A DNA stretch of 64,000 nt from Selaginella tamariscina (Eukaryota > Streptophyta > Lycopodiopsida > Selaginellales > Selaginellaceae): positions 310,001 to 374,000 of the forward strand of contig PUQB01000110.1 in assembly GCA_003024785.1 (NCBI GenBank), read 5' to 3'. The stretch's first letter is position 1. Each line of letters opens with the position of its first letter. The position numbers and the translations under genes are program-made. Of the stretch, positions 37,357 through 60,139 are shown in pieces. The notes below the pieces were generated by a model. The model was not told the origin of the DNA. It saw only the letters and a list, made by a program, of their open reading frames with translations, and did no database searches.

Positions 37357-37523
37357 CAGGCGATTTTATATATGTGTGCCAAATTAATACCAGATCCTTG
37401 GAGCACAGTGTTGGGAGCCTTGGGTTTGAGATCTTTGAAACATTTAAGATCTTCATACTCATTGGCATGTGACGCGGCGAAGAAACACAAGAGCAGCGAT
37501 ACAACAAGAAGATTCTTCGCCAT
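35572..37523 (-). CDS. Secreted two-domain cupin (11S-globulin/glutelin type-D-like)
   Basis: Seven exons join in frame with GT-AG sites: 37523-37391, 37187-37044, 36993-36800, 36630-36441, 36358-36159, 36100-35883, 35737-35572, giving 414 residues. Residues 1-20 (MAKNLLVVSLLLCFFAASHA) form a clear signal peptide. The N-terminal cupin holds LPAYVDIPAIKVVVQGS and YDAVALPPGVATWWYNGG; a linker follows with GFSTKFLAQAWEASETDVKK; the C-terminal cupin holds NWFHNSHQVVYVEGGNGKLQ and GDAIVVPKDYPSTVIAGAGG. The layout matches plant two-cupin proteins of the glutelin type-D family (about 355 residues, no signal peptide) that are related to seed globulins. Here the added signal peptide implies secretion or vacuolar delivery. 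No cleavage site of classical 11S storage proteins was seen, so a storage role is uncertain. Introns contain long GT, GA and CT tracts. Confidence 0.88.
36674..36725. repeat. Compound (GT)n(CT)n(GA)n microsatellite in a cupin intron
   Basis: A (GT) run passes into (CT) and (GA), partly self-complementary. It is located in intron 3 of the cupin gene. Confidence 0.9.
37207..37353. repeat. (CT)n and (CT)n(CA)n tracts in cupin intron 1
   Basis: Two tracts (37,207-37,233 and 37,309-37,353) lie within the first intron, the only long repeats between exons 1 and 2. Confidence 0.9.
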
Positions 37524-37760
37524 TTTGCGGATACTTCCATCATCATATCAAGATTTATATACTCGGACATGCATGGGTTATTCATGTGGTGCACCTTCAG
37601 GTGCCACGTGTTCACATGAACAACATAAGTAGAGTAGTAGGTGGTCACAAGGTATACACCAACACACTTCTCCTCGTGAACCCTAAATTTCAAATTTCGG
37701 TATATTCCCTTTTCAAACTGGTCACAAGGGTTCACTACAAATGAGCATGTTGAGAATGAA

Positions 37761-40700
37761 TTAGACAACAGGGCAACCAGCAACCACAATCCCTTTGGCA
37801 GTTGGGCAATCAGCAAGAGGGCAATTGTCTACATTATTACCCCACCAATCCAGACTCCGACCTTCAAACCCTAAACATAGATAGAGTAGAACCCCCATAA
37901 ATGCAACACCAGCATCCATAGCTGCAGAGAACACATAGTTGTACCTTTGCCACCACCCTTTGCGGTACCTGAAAACGAGGTATTACATCTCTCTCGTTTA
38001 GGGTTTAAGGTTTACCTGTAAATGAAGAAGTTGAAGATGGTACCAACAATGCACCAGGATATATAGTTAACAGATGTAGCCGGTGGTAAGTATGCTATGG
38101 AACCGAGTATAACTGGCATATTGATAGAAGCAATCCACTTAACATCAGGAAATGACCTGGTTAAAAACCAAACTATGACCGGTGCAATACCCCCCAAGGA
38201 AGAACCACTGCAGTGCTTTGTATTCTCCCTGTGAACCAAACATTCTCTGGGGGCCGATCAATCCCCAGATGACAGATGCATCGAAGAAGACTCGGTCACT
38301 AGGGCAAGTCCAGGGGCTATTTGGAGGGAGTAGCGTTTTATCACATATGTTCTCTATGGATCCCAGTAGTAGCCATGCACATCCCATGTTCACTAGCGCT
38401 GCGACTATGGTTCCCACCAGCTATTTACCAAGTTACAGTGAGTAACAGGCAAGTATAATGTGTGTTGGTGTGTATGGTGTGTGAGAGAGAGATACCTGAA
38501 CAATGAACATGGAACGTGGTGGGACTTTCATGTAATGTCCAAGCTTAAAGTCTTGAAGGAATGAGATTGCCTGAGTCATACTAATATAACCATACGTCTT
38601 AAAACAAACGTTTGCCATTGGTTTCCCAGGTAGCAAGTATCCCATGAGGTACTCAGTAATAATATTTAAGCCTGGTGTCTAAAACCAAAATAAAAATTAA
38701 TTAGTTTTTAAATAATAAATATATATTAATTAAAGACTTTACTATGTTTGTAGTTGCAGTGATGACACCAATGGGCAGAGTGAAGACTGAAGCCATTACA
38801 CACGCAAGTATAACACCCCACCATGGAAGCTGAAGCTGAGATTTGTAATATGTACAAGTTGCAATAGAAACAATGACTGTAATTACTAAGAGACTATTAA
38901 ACCACCACTGTGGAACATCTTTGTATCTCCTCATTAGTCGCGTGTGCACATCGGGCTTTTCTTTCAGTGCAGCTTGGCTAAGCTGCCAAATATACCTGCA
39001 GTGTATGTGTTTATGTGTGTGTGTGAGAGAGAGAGGGAGAGGGAGAGGGAGAGGGAGAGAGAGGGAGAGGGGCTTACTTTCCATGGAAGCAGGCAACGTG
39101 AGTGACGGTAGAAGCCACAGCAGCAAAACCTAACCCATAAGAGATGGCAAAAAATGTACTCATATGAACGTTTCCTTTACGGTGGTAAGCTTCGAGGTCA
39201 AGGTTAAAGTCCTTGTCAACTACGCTGGTAACATCGTAAATTTGGCCGTCCTTAGTAAATAGGTAACTCGAGAAGAATGGATAAACTTTGGCATCGTATA
39301 GGTTACCCCAGTAAGTAATTGGAGTTACTATGTACATGTATAATACGTATCCAACCATGACATTTACGATCGCAAACCATGGTGTTACCAATGGACTTCC
39401 CAGATACGCTGAGATAGTTGCCCAATCCAAACTTAATAAGAAAAAGTACGTATATTAGTATACATATTTGTATACGTGTGTATACGTGTGTGTGTGTTAC
39501 CTGAAGGAGCCGAGACCGAGGCCTTTGAGTCCAGAACCAAGCTGTTGAGCAAATACGGATTTTGGGAATATCCAGCACACCCATGACATGCATGTTAGCA
39601 TCATAAACATGTACCCCGGTAATACATAGTAACAAAAACTGCATGTCATGACTATTAAAAAAAACTGGCTTCTTGATAAACCCTTTGCCTTGTCTTCCTC
39701 GTGTAAAGTCCTAGTTAAATTTAATTAGTATATTAATCACAAATATTTAAATGAACTAATTAAAACCTGAAAAGAGACACTTGAACTAAGTTTCCAGGCC
39801 ACCACATATGTGCTGGTTCCACAAGGTATTTCTTCATTAATCCTGCCCAGCCATATCCCAAAACCTGATACACGTACACATATAACTAACACACCTATAC
39901 ACACGCACGCACACACACACACACACCTGTGTTGTCATGACAAGGAGAAGACCCACAGTAAAACTCATACTCCGTTTATAAAACGCCCGAGAAATATTAA
40001 CAATTCCCATAGCATACGCACCACCATTCCCAAACCCACTCCCAGCATTCGCAAATATTGTAATAAGAACATGCTCTTTAACGTTAAACGGGCCCGGGTT
40101 TAACGTAAACTCGTAATTAATCATCGGTATACGGTATGTCGTACAAGGTAACAGAGAAGCCATGAGCTTCCCCAATGGGAGTGCCACTATTTGTACGGAT
40201 ATCAAACCGATGATAAACGGTTCTGTGCGATAAGAGAAGAACTGTTTTATAATTTGTCATTAGCACACATTTTAAAATATATATTTAATTAACACATAAT
40301 ATATGTAAGTACTCATATAACGTGTACACACATACGTGTACATGAGCATATTCTCCTATCGTACTTATTCACGTTTTATGTAATTCGTACACATGGAAAT
40401 ACATATGCTTGTGGGTGATTGTTTCTACTTAGTATACATGAAATGACTGTATATATAACGTATACGTATATTTTATATGTATGTAGGCAAATTGTGAGCT
40501 CTGCAATGCAGTACATTCATGTACAGAGAAATACAACAGTAAACGGTTGTTACTACTACTGCAATATTGCGTGCGTGCGTGTGCGTGTATGAGAGAACTA
40601 TATAGTAGACCTGGTTGAGAAAAGAAAGGATGACACATGACACCAATCCAAGGCTCCACATCCGAAACGTATCGACAGGAAGCGTCGGATCATCAGTCGT

Positions 40701-40796
40701 ATCAACGGTGAGCGACACTTCTTCAACCGGAGATTGCTCATCTTCTACAGAATCTATCAGCAGTGGCTCCGAGCTCGAACCGACGTCCTCGGCCAT
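37761..40796 (-). CDS. Oligopeptide transporter (OPT family), one frameshift
   Basis: Nine exons: 40796-40611, 40241-39927, 39864-39767, 39710-39501, 39431-39078, 38995-38743, 38678-38496, 38420-38016, 37968-37761. They total 2,212 bases, one more than 737 codons, so about 736 residues, usual for plant OPTs. Hallmarks are [12 protein letters not shown] after the first helix, the [10 protein letters not shown] signature in exon 2, [20 protein letters not shown] in exon 5, and [10 protein letters not shown] (the KIPPR signature) in exon 7. The protein is a proton-coupled plasma-membrane importer of peptides or metal-chelator complexes; the substrate cannot be told from sequence. The extra base is in a run of six C (38,190-38,195): five would restore [13 protein letters not shown] 5' UTR intron probably precedes the ATG (acceptor at 40,803). 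Confidence 0.9.
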
Positions 40797-41779
40797 GAAT
40801 TCTTCGAAATAAAAACAAAATGTATTTCCGAATATATAAAAACAAATATGTAAATTATTTTCGAAGCTTAAACTCGCGAGTTTAAGAGTGTTTAAGTCAG
40901 ATCTATATATGTAGATCTGTGTGTATATAGATTTTCTTACCCACGAGAATAACGTGTTTTCTCCCTGTATCTTGGAAGAGTAGAGCTCACTGTCTGTCAT
41001 AAACACCACAGAATTTCCACAGGATTCGAACTCGGGATGTTTCATTTACATAATTAACTTATTAATCAGTTAATTAAAATTGTCACCGTACTCTTCGTGC
41101 AAATTTAATAAATTATTATATAATATTAATTTTATATATATATCAGTGAATAATGTATATTTACTGTTAGAAAGTTTAGCAAGCAATCTTGTATGGAATA
41201 TATAAATTATTATTATATAGTCCAAAGGAGTATATTCAAGTCAAAAACTTAAAGCAGAATCTCTTCCTCAACACACACACCCACACCGCCACACACACAA
41301 TCGTAACGACGTATACACCCAAAAGATTGACAACTGGACACGTTTCTTAGACTATTCTTTTAATTATAAATAATTAACTGTATTACTATGAAATAATTCG
41401 TTTTGCATATGTATACTTATTATAATAATACTAGTTGTGTTTATATACGTATTATATATTATATGAAGTAGAAAGTCCAACTACAATATATCGGAAGATT
41501 TATATCTGTCACTACATGTTAAACTTTGATAGATACCTCAATATCTTTCACACACACACACACACACACGAGCGTTCTAATATTAATTTATCGTTAAATT
41601 TGCAAGCATTTTCTTAGAGGTGTGTGTGTGTGAGAGAGAGAGAAAGAGAGAGAGAGACTATTGCAATATAGTGAGCATCACATACAAAACGTAATATCAA
41701 TGTATATTATGTCCATATGTGTATACATGTGTATTGCAAAAAATATGCCAAAATACCTTGGATTCTCCAGCATATACCT

Positions 41780-50338
<8,559 letters not shown>

Positions 50339-50448
50339 TCAGTCTAGTTAACCTGTTTTTTTAACACAAAGAAAAACGTCAAAATGTGTAATACCGAACC
50401 TGACACACACACAACATATATATAAGTATAAATGTACCATACAAAGCT

Positions 50449-50507
50449 GCCTCTCTCTCTCTCTATCTATCTATATCTATAGCTACACACACACACACCA
50501 CACACAC

Positions 50508-50554
<47 letters not shown>

Positions 50555-50585
50555 ATATATATAATAATTTATATATATTATAGAT
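50449..50585. repeat. (CT)n, (CA)n and (AT)n tracts in the ABC1K leader intron
   Basis: A succession of CT, CTAT, CA and AT tracts within the inferred 5' UTR intron. Confidence 0.85.
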
Positions 50586-50780
50586 GAAAAGACTCATTTT
50601 AGTGCAAACTTAGTGTAATACACTTTTCACACTCGTTTCCATGGAATATTTTACAGCATTTTGTATGAATTTTCATGCGGATTACAGCATTCTGTATGGA
50701 TATTCATACGAACTACATTTTTCATGCAGATTTATATGCAGATGTCGATCGAATATGGCCCTAATCAGAGATAGACTTAC

Positions 50781-50990
50781 CTGGTGGATGAATTGAGCCA
50801 AGAGAAACAGAAACTTCCTCGGCGCCAAGAACCCTAAATCTTCTGTGTGCGGGGAATAAAGGGCGTACATAAGCAAGTCCGACCATCAGCACAGACCGAA
50901 GAAGCAGGCCACGTGGCAAGTGAATCTCCATCCAACGGGCTTCCTTTGTACTTGAAAAGTAGAATATTCTTGTATCCCGCGTCAACATTT
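50781..50990 (-). promoter_or_regulatory. Probable 5' UTR exon of the ABC1K gene, with an upstream ORF
   Basis: A strong donor CAG/GTAAGTC at 50,781 pairs with an acceptor at 50,353 just before the ABC1K start (ATG 50,338). The exon carries an upstream Met frame (MEIHLPRGLLLRSVLMVGLA) that would end at TAA directly after splicing, so it cannot extend the main protein. It may act as an upstream ORF. The start of the exon is not defined. Confidence 0.5.
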
Positions 50991-51044
50991 ACGGGCCTCT
51001 TGCTCTTGAGGTCATAAAAGTTCAGCTGTTAAATTATTTATCAG

Positions 51045-51049
51045 GCGGG

Positions 51050-51092
<43 letters not shown>

Positions 51093-51117
51093 GCGTGTTC
51101 GATCCACGCTCACCGCA
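51045..51117 (+). tRNA. tRNA-Phe (anticodon GAA)
   Basis: This 73-base sequence folds as a standard cloverleaf. The acceptor stem pairs GCGGGGA with TCACCGC (one G-A mismatch at the fifth pair). The D arm is TAGCTCAGTTGGGAGAG, the anticodon stem CAGA/TCTG encloses the loop CTGAAGA with anticodon GAA, and the T arm is GCGTG-TTCGATC-CACGC. It ends in A with no encoded CCA, as expected for a eukaryotic nuclear gene. A run of T follows at 51,120-51,125, a likely Pol III terminator. It has no intron. It sits between two divergently transcribed protein genes. Confidence 0.95.
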
Positions 51118-51204
51118 ATTTTTTAAAACATTTTTGTATTATTCTAGTTTTAAGAACCCTAAATTGCTTTTTAAGAACCCTAAAATTTTTAGGGTTCTTC
51201 AAGA

Positions 51205-53546
<2,342 letters not shown>

Positions 53547-54399
53547 TTCATGTTCAGTTTCTTTAATAATAATAATTTAAATTTCCATGAAATATATGCA
53601 TCTCATGTATATACGTATGCATTCATGTATGTTTATTTTGAGGAGGGCATATGCAAGTTAACCTCGCGCGCGCGTGTGTGTGTGTTCAAAATAAAGGATT
53701 ATGTGGAACACATACATGTAAATGTATCCAAGTATGCTTGCTACATATACTGCCAGGTAAATAGCTGTGTGTGTGTGTGTGTTGTGTATGAGACACAAAT
53801 AAATATATAATACGCTCGCGGGTTATACATGTTCATTACTGCAAAATAAAACCATAATTAAAGAATTCAGATATATACTTCTCTCTTTACAGCTGCTTGA
53901 GAGTTAGTCCTTAGAACACGTCGAGAGCTGTTTAGAGTCAAGTTCTCTAAACAACTGATATGCCATTATACTTGTTAATATCCAGAAGTTATGCATGTGT
54001 GTATCTACTACATGCAGTACATACATGCATAGTGTCTCCATGTGTCAGTGCTAATTGTTTTTCCATTTATTTATTTATATATTCTCTGTTTTGTCATGGT
54101 GTGGATCCAGAGGCATCTGTTATCGACACGTAAACCAAGCTTTAAGGCGATTACGATTACATAAACCTCCATCCATGTGCGTACATCAAACCATATTTGC
54201 TTATACCCATGTAAATTGGTTAAATTTATTTATTTTGTAACACTGAAGTATGTTTTCAGATTAACTCACCATTTTAAGTATATTCCTACCATGATCGAAT
54301 TCCAATCGAGTTTTATATTCCTACTATTCATTTTGATGATCAAATTCCACTTTGAGTTTAGTAGGACCCATATTAAGGTGATGTCTAAAGGGGCAAGTG
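53547..54399. other. 3' flank of the anthranilate synthase gene
   Basis: AT-rich sequence with AATAAAGG at 53,690 and a CGCGCGCGTGTGTGTGTG tract at 53,666-53,684. No gene was found. Confidence 0.5.
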
Positions 54400-54650
54400 A
54401 CAACGTCAGAATATATTAAATTGATTTTGATGTTAATAAAATATTTTAAGTTAATGTTGATGCTAATATATGTTAATACTAAAATATTAATTTATGGTTT
54501 AGATTTAAATTTAGAATTAAATATTCATATTTAAATTTATATTTGTGGTCTAGAAACACCAGGTTTTACTATGTAACATAGGCTAAGGTTAAGGTTTTAA
54601 CATTTTGATTTAATTTCTTTTAATACTAAATAATTCATATTTGTTATTAG
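54400..54650 (+). repeat. LTR remnant of Ty3 element D
   Basis: A diverged match to the LTR at 770-1,158 (opposite orientation): shared order of AAGTTAATGTTGATGCTAAT, ATGTTAATACTAAAATATT, GGTCTAGAAACACCAGG and TATTAGCTTCAGCTATGACA. Both edges are approximate. Confidence 0.5.
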
Positions 54651-54691
54651 CTTCAGCTATGACAATTTGAATCGAAATCCCTTCACATTAA

Positions 54692-56600
54692 TTGTGTCTT
54701 AGAATAATGCCAAGAAATCATGCAATAAAATTACGTACACATGTTTTTAAAGTTGCAATAAGAGAACTAGTAACTAACAAGCAAAAATCAATTATTGATG
54801 GCAAAAAGCAAGGATTAAGAAATATTAGGATTATGATGGGCATGGTAAAAAAGGGCAAGTGGTTGAACTCACATAATAAATTCAGCTACTACAAAGTAAG
54901 TCTTCAAGCTTGGATTCCTTTAACACCCTAGGAACCTAAGGTTAATTTGCTAGAAAGTTTCAATGATACAATGTTTTAATTTTGTGGATTCATAATCAAG
55001 TTTGTCTAGTTATCTAGATGAACCTTAGTCATTATGTAAACGACCACTCGAAGATGGGTTTAATTAGATTATTACTCATCAGTACTGCTCGAGCCTGGTT
55101 TGCACCTTTGTTAGAGAGAGATTCACTATTGTTAGACAACTTAGAATTGTTTGTTTCAAAGTTTAAACATTACTTTAATAACACCTACAATGTTCAAATA
55201 GTAATTAACAAGATTCGTTGACTTTAACAAGGTAATTGTTTAACCTCAGTATATACATCGGAGTTCCACTTTTTGACATGTGATGTGCCGTGGGATGAGA
55301 AAGTCTTAATTAACCAATTTCGTCAAGGGTTTCACAATGCTGTCAAGGACCTTCTTCTAACATTACATGAGGACCCAATAAGTCTCTCTGAGGCTATTAA
55401 TCATGCCTATTTAAATGTCGGTCAAAATGATTACAATAGTCTTGTTCAAGGGAATACACTTATATTATAGTATTGGCTTCACCCCGAGTAGCACCAATGG
55501 GAAACCATGGCCATGCTCCAACCCCAACTTAAGGACCAGTCCCCATGGAGTGCAAAGTCGATGTTAAGATCCCCTAACCCTAATTAAGAAGCAAAGTCAT
55601 AGGGTTCATGGTTTGTGTCTTTACTGTGATGGTCTTGGTCATATTGTAATCAATTATCTAAACAAGCTGAGGTGCACAATCAACCACGTTCACCTTGCAA
55701 ATCCTCAACCCATCATGATAAATCACATTCGCCCTGAGAGTCTTAAGCCTTTGAGCCAAAAAAATAATTTTAAATTTTTTAACAAGTTAAATAAGTAGAT
55801 CTAGCCAAAATAGGAGCCGTTTGGTTGAACAATTCCAAGCAAAAGAGTCCTTACAAACAACTGGCTTTCATTTCGTCATCTTTAGACAAGGTCATGATTA
55901 AGGGTCTAACATCAACTCTATTGGATTTTAGAGCCAACACTTGTTTCATGAATCATACCTTTGTATGTTAACACTTTATTTTTCTGAGGAAGCTCCCCTA
56001 CCAAGTTCATGCCTCAGTCATGGATTCTCAACCTATGTTGTTGTTGAGGAATTTGAGCCCATCTAAGTGACCTTGAAAGATAAATCTCTTTTAACATGAT
56101 CAGCAGTCCTAAGTATCCAATTATCCTTGGTATATGAGATGCTCAATTCGACCAAGCAATGTTTTAATTTGCCAAGGGAGGTCAAGGTTTTCAACTCTTC
56201 AATCTTAATTTTGGAACCTTTTTGAGTTTGCACGATCTCGTTAAACAAATTCATCCAAGAATGTAAGCAGGATCCTTCATTAGTTTTTGTTGTAGCTATC
56301 ACCCCAATCTAACCCAAGTAAATCTCTAGTTTAGCTATAAGTTAAGTATAATGAGTTTGCTGATGTCTTTGACAAGGTCAAAGCCAATAACTTCTAGAAT
56401 ATCGACTATATGATTGTCCCATTGATTTGGTGGAAGGTGCTTACCCCCCCCCCCCCCCCCCCCCCCTCCCGGGGTCTCTCTAGTGGAGCTTGAGGTGTTG
56501 TGGGAATACATTGAGAAAAACCTTTTGACCCAGCTCATCTGACACTCAAAGTCTCTAGCTGGTGCACCCATCTTCTCTGTCAAAAACATAAGATGGCTTG
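54692..56600 (+). pseudogene. Ty3 element D: gag, protease and RT start, decayed
   Basis: Gag pieces include ARAWFAPLLERDSLLLDNLE (55,087) and DEKVLINQFRQGFHNAVKDL (55,294). A zinc-knuckle remnant CLYCDGLGHIVINYLNK is at 55,616. A protease relic follows at about 55,920-55,960 (TLLDFRANTCFMNHTF in place of the DSGA motif). The RT beginning YNEFADVFDKVKANN is at about 56,350, and is destroyed by a run of 23 C (56,444-56,466) where other copies encode EGKTPPFGP. There is no 3' LTR. It belongs to the same family as the fragments at 1-770 and 6,068-8,102. Confidence 0.65.
56444..56466. repeat. Run of 23 C
   Basis: A pure C run inside the RT of Ty3 element D, followed by TCCCGGGG. Its length in the source DNA is uncertain. 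Confidence 0.85.
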
Positions 56601-57135
56601 TTAGAAATAGAGATTTCTTAATTTTAACAAATAATACAAATTTAGCACCAACAATTATAGAGCCTTAACGGAGCAAAGTTATCTTTACACATACATCCGT
56701 TAGCTTAAACTTGTAATTGAACATATTTGTAACGTAACAGCAGTTTCTTCACACTAAAACTTCCATTATGTTACACTAATTTTTCATTCCATTAACTCAA
56801 TGCAAAGTTATATGCTCCTAAATAGGAGCTAATAGTGCCATTAATTGAGTAAGGGTTTGAGATTAGGGTTTACAGCTTCAGCAATCATCTCTTTGTGCTC
56901 CCACCAAGAAAGCTTGATTACTCTATCACCTATTGTGCCAAGCTCAAGCCGCTGATGCCCACAATGTCTCTAACCCAAGTAAGGATTTTCTTTTGATTTT
57001 TCATTTTTTTTTTGAAACAAAATGCATCTTTATGAGGCTAGTGAATCCCTCAATGAAGAAGATGATAAATGGATTGAGGTAATTTTACATTGAAAATGAT
57101 CAAAGATTAAAAATTGAAAAAAAATAAAATAAAAA

Positions 57136-57847
57136 TTGCAGATCGAAAATAGTAGATCTCTTGATCCTCATGAGGTATTTCTTAATTTTTTAGAAAATAA
57201 AATAAAAGATTGTATACTACATATGCAGATTGTAACTTTCTTGATGCAAGATGATCAAGTTGGTTGTATGCCTGGAAGATGCGGTCGAGGAAGAGGACAC
57301 AACCAGGAAATGTGTGGACGTAGACGCAATCATGGGGTGGGTCAAGGAAGGGGATGTGGTATGCTCACAGTTTTAGAACTTGCACTATCGCATTCGCATG
57401 ACAATAGGAATTCAATGGAGAGCAACAAAATGCAAGTCAACAGCAGCAGCAGAATTCAAGCCAACAGCCAAGGAAATGAGCTTGCAACTGGACCGAACCA
57501 GAGATCATGGTCCTAATCAACCTTAAGAAGCTTGAATGGCTTGAATCAATTGAGGAGGCTGCAACCAGTTCCCGAGAAAGGATCATTGCTGCTACTAACA
57601 AGTGGAAGAAGGTGGCACAAGGCATGACAGAGAAAGGATATAGAAATAGGGATGTTGAACAAGTGCGACACAAGTGGGAAAATCTTGTTAGTAACTATAA
57701 GCAGATTCATGACTACCATAGGAGGACTGGTGCTGAGAACTTCTTTCATATGACAAGAGATGAGTGATCAACTGAAGGCCTCAATTGTAACTACTTCAAC
57801 TTGGAGGCTTATAGCTTCATGAATAGCTTTTATGGTAGCAAGCCATC
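57136..57847 (+). pseudogene. Trihelix/SANT-like protein, N-terminal part, interrupted
   Basis: An Arg/Gly-rich stretch (CGRGRGHNQEMCGRRRNHG, about residue 50 of the open frame) and a Gln-rich linker lead, after one stop and a frame change, into a SANT/trihelix-type DNA-binding domain: NWTEPEIMVLINLKKLEWLE (57,484), ATNKWKKVAQGMTEKGY, then VEQVRHKWENLVSNYKQIHD (57,654) and FNLEAYSFMNSFYGSKPS. Such domains occur in plant trihelix factors and in the Myb-like protein of Harbinger transposons. The frame is interrupted at 57,848 by a solo LTR and continues at 59,653. Confidence 0.55.
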
Positions 57848-59652
57848 TGTCAGAGTTTTAACCCAAAGGGCCAACACGTGGCGACACGTGGTTGCCAAGT
57901 GGCCATTGGCGTCATCACCCTGTGTGAGCAACGCTAAGTTTCCCAGAACAACCCCAACGACCCCTAGGGTTAGACTCTAATGCCCAAGTGGACAGAGACT
58001 TAGGGTTTAGCCTAAGTCTCCCTAGAATGTCTACCCCCAAACCCTTGAGGGATAACCCTAGTTGACTTAGGGTTTAGCCTAAGTCTCCCTAGAGTGTCTC
58101 CCCAAAACCCTTGAGGGATAACCCTAGTTGACTTAGGGTCTTGCCCTAGAAGACCTAGACAGGCTCATGCCCTAACCCCCATCAAGGAGACGTGTGTTCC
58201 ACACATACCCCTGACAGAGCTAAGGCATCGTCACTTACCCCTTGAGGAATCACCCTCATCCGGGAGTACAACCCCTTTAGGGCGACAAGGGGTACCCTGA
58301 ACCACGACTAACCCCTAAGGGTTTGAGTGGCCAAGTTATACCCTAGACCTAGGGCTAGTACTTAGTGAGGACACGAGTGTGCGCCGTAGGCGAACACGAG
58401 TGTTCTGCTAAGCAAACTCCCTAAGGCTAGGTTTGGGATAACCCTAAGCACATGACCTTGCGAGTGCCTCGAAAGGGCTTCTGCTAATGAGCTTAGGTTG
58501 TTCAACCCTGGATTCCAAGGAGAACACTCCCCTAGCCAAGTGTGCCAAAGCACACCTAGTTACGAGACCTAACCTCCCTTGAGCGGATGCCCAAGGCTTA
58601 GCACCCTAGTGCAAGCACAAGCATGCCTGTTTGCTAGGTATCCCCCCTTGGCGACAAGCCCATGACATAACCCCAAAGGGCGTGCCTCAGGCGTTGTACC
58701 ATGTGACGTTTAGCCCAGTGTCACATCTCCATGTGACACTGCCTTCCCCGATGTGGGCTATCATGCCATAGCCCTTAGATTCAAGAGTTGCACCAAGTAC
58801 CACAAACGTGGCTCCTAAATGCCAACTCTAGAACCCCTCAATGAACCCTCAGGAACCAGGTAACGTGAACCTGTCAAACAAGATCCCACCCACAGTTGGA
58901 CAAGGACACGGATGTGCCTTGCTTGGCTGTGAGTGCTACACCTAGCTTGACGTGGAGGAGGAGGCTGGAGACAAGCCTCAACCTCTGCCTCTTGGAACGT
59001 GCATTCCGACAAGACCTCCCAGGCATGGATTCGCCAACGTTAAGGGTAAGCTACCCCGAAGGTGGGACGTACCCCTGGCATCTGGAAGTTAGGGCGGCAC
59101 AACAGAGGGTTGTACCTTAACGACACAAGCTGAAGCTTGCACCGGCAGAAGAGCAACGAACTCATCATGAACCCAGGAGCTCTCCTACGTATACTCTACC
59201 TTATTTATGTGACGGAGCCCCCCCCCTCTTTTCCTGTTTGTGTTAGTGGGCTGGCACTGAATTCTAGCCCCTTAGATAAATTAGCAATATGAGCCTATAA
59301 CTCACCCTTACTCCTACCCCTAAACCCTACCCAAGGGGGTGGGGGTTTTAGGGCGTGGGTTAGGGCAACCCTAGGGGTGTTCCTAACCCTACTTAACACG
59401 CCGAACTCATATGCAAAGACCAATCAGCCTATTCGGGACGTCAAATTGGGGGTGGGTTTCTAGAAGGTAAGTTCTAGCTTCGCTTAGAGTTTCCTGCAAA
59501 TACCTAATGACACCCGGCCGGACCATCACCAGATACCAAGTGCACTAAGCGGGCCTGTTTCCTACTACATCTAGGGTCCATCAACATAGTACAGTAGGTA
59601 ACAACAGTCAACGTCCAAAGTAAAGGGTCGAGTCATAGTAAAAACTATGACA
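57848..59652. repeat. Solo LTR, copy 3 of 3, with perfect TSD
   Basis: This 1,805-bp block begins TGTCAGAG and ends CTATGACA, flanked by the perfect five-base duplication CCATC (57,843-57,847 and 59,653-59,657). The right 800 bp match 5,228-6,067 and (inverted) 16,673-17,564. A roughly 70-bp tandem duplication (AGGGTTTAGCCTAAGTCTCC units) lies near 58,000-58,140. It has no gag or pol, so it is a solo LTR. It sits inside the trihelix-like gene. Open frames here are not genes. Confidence 0.85.
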
Positions 59653-60139
59653 CCATCGATCCAACTAGTGCATGTTACAGACTCATGTGGTTGACGAGAA
59701 AACGAAGCTAATCAGGAACCGAGTTCATCAGGAACAAATGTGAAGGATGGCAAGAGCAGTGGTGGAAAGAGGAAGCAGTCGAGTTCAAACGACAATAGTG
59801 TATAACTAACTGCATTCAAGAACAGACATATGGAGGTGCTTGGCTTTGTGGTGGATTGTTTGAAGGAGATATTGACAATGTTCACTAGCTTGACAACTTC
59901 ATTCGCAGCCATAGCAGCTAAAGGAGGCATGCATCTTTTGTTTTCTTTTTTTAAAACTTTGAAATTGATTATAATTCTTGATTGTAGGAAATGGGGTCCT
60001 CCAAGCTAGTGAGCAGCTTCAAACAGCAATGGCAATGGTTACTGGAGCTGCACTAGTTGCTGTAGCATACATAGTCCATATAGTAGCAAAAGTAGTAGTA
60101 GGGGAAGATATAGAGCGAGATAGGGGAAGATCACGATAG
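59653..60139 (+). pseudogene. Trihelix/SANT-like protein, C-terminal part
   Basis: Removing the solo LTR and one TSD copy, the frame resumes KPSIQLVHVTDSCG, then after a stop a Ser/Lys-rich linker (SSSGTNVKDGKSSGGKRKQS), two more stops, and a hydrophobic tail FKNRHMEVLGFVVDCLKEIL and AIAAKGGM. The second block near 59,988-60,139 ends in a stop. Frame agreement across the LTR shows the two sides were one gene. The three in-frame stops mean it is now dead or belongs to a transposon. Confidence 0.5.

Noticed and set aside
37133-37816. 227-residue minus-strand open frame
   Set aside because: It spans cupin exons, a microsatellite intron and intergenic DNA out of frame with the gene model.
40473-41045. 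Longer N-terminus for the transporter (start at 41,045)
   Set aside because: A donor at about 40,940 and an acceptor at 40,803 indicate an intron between; the ATG at 40,796 matches the usual acidic N-terminus.
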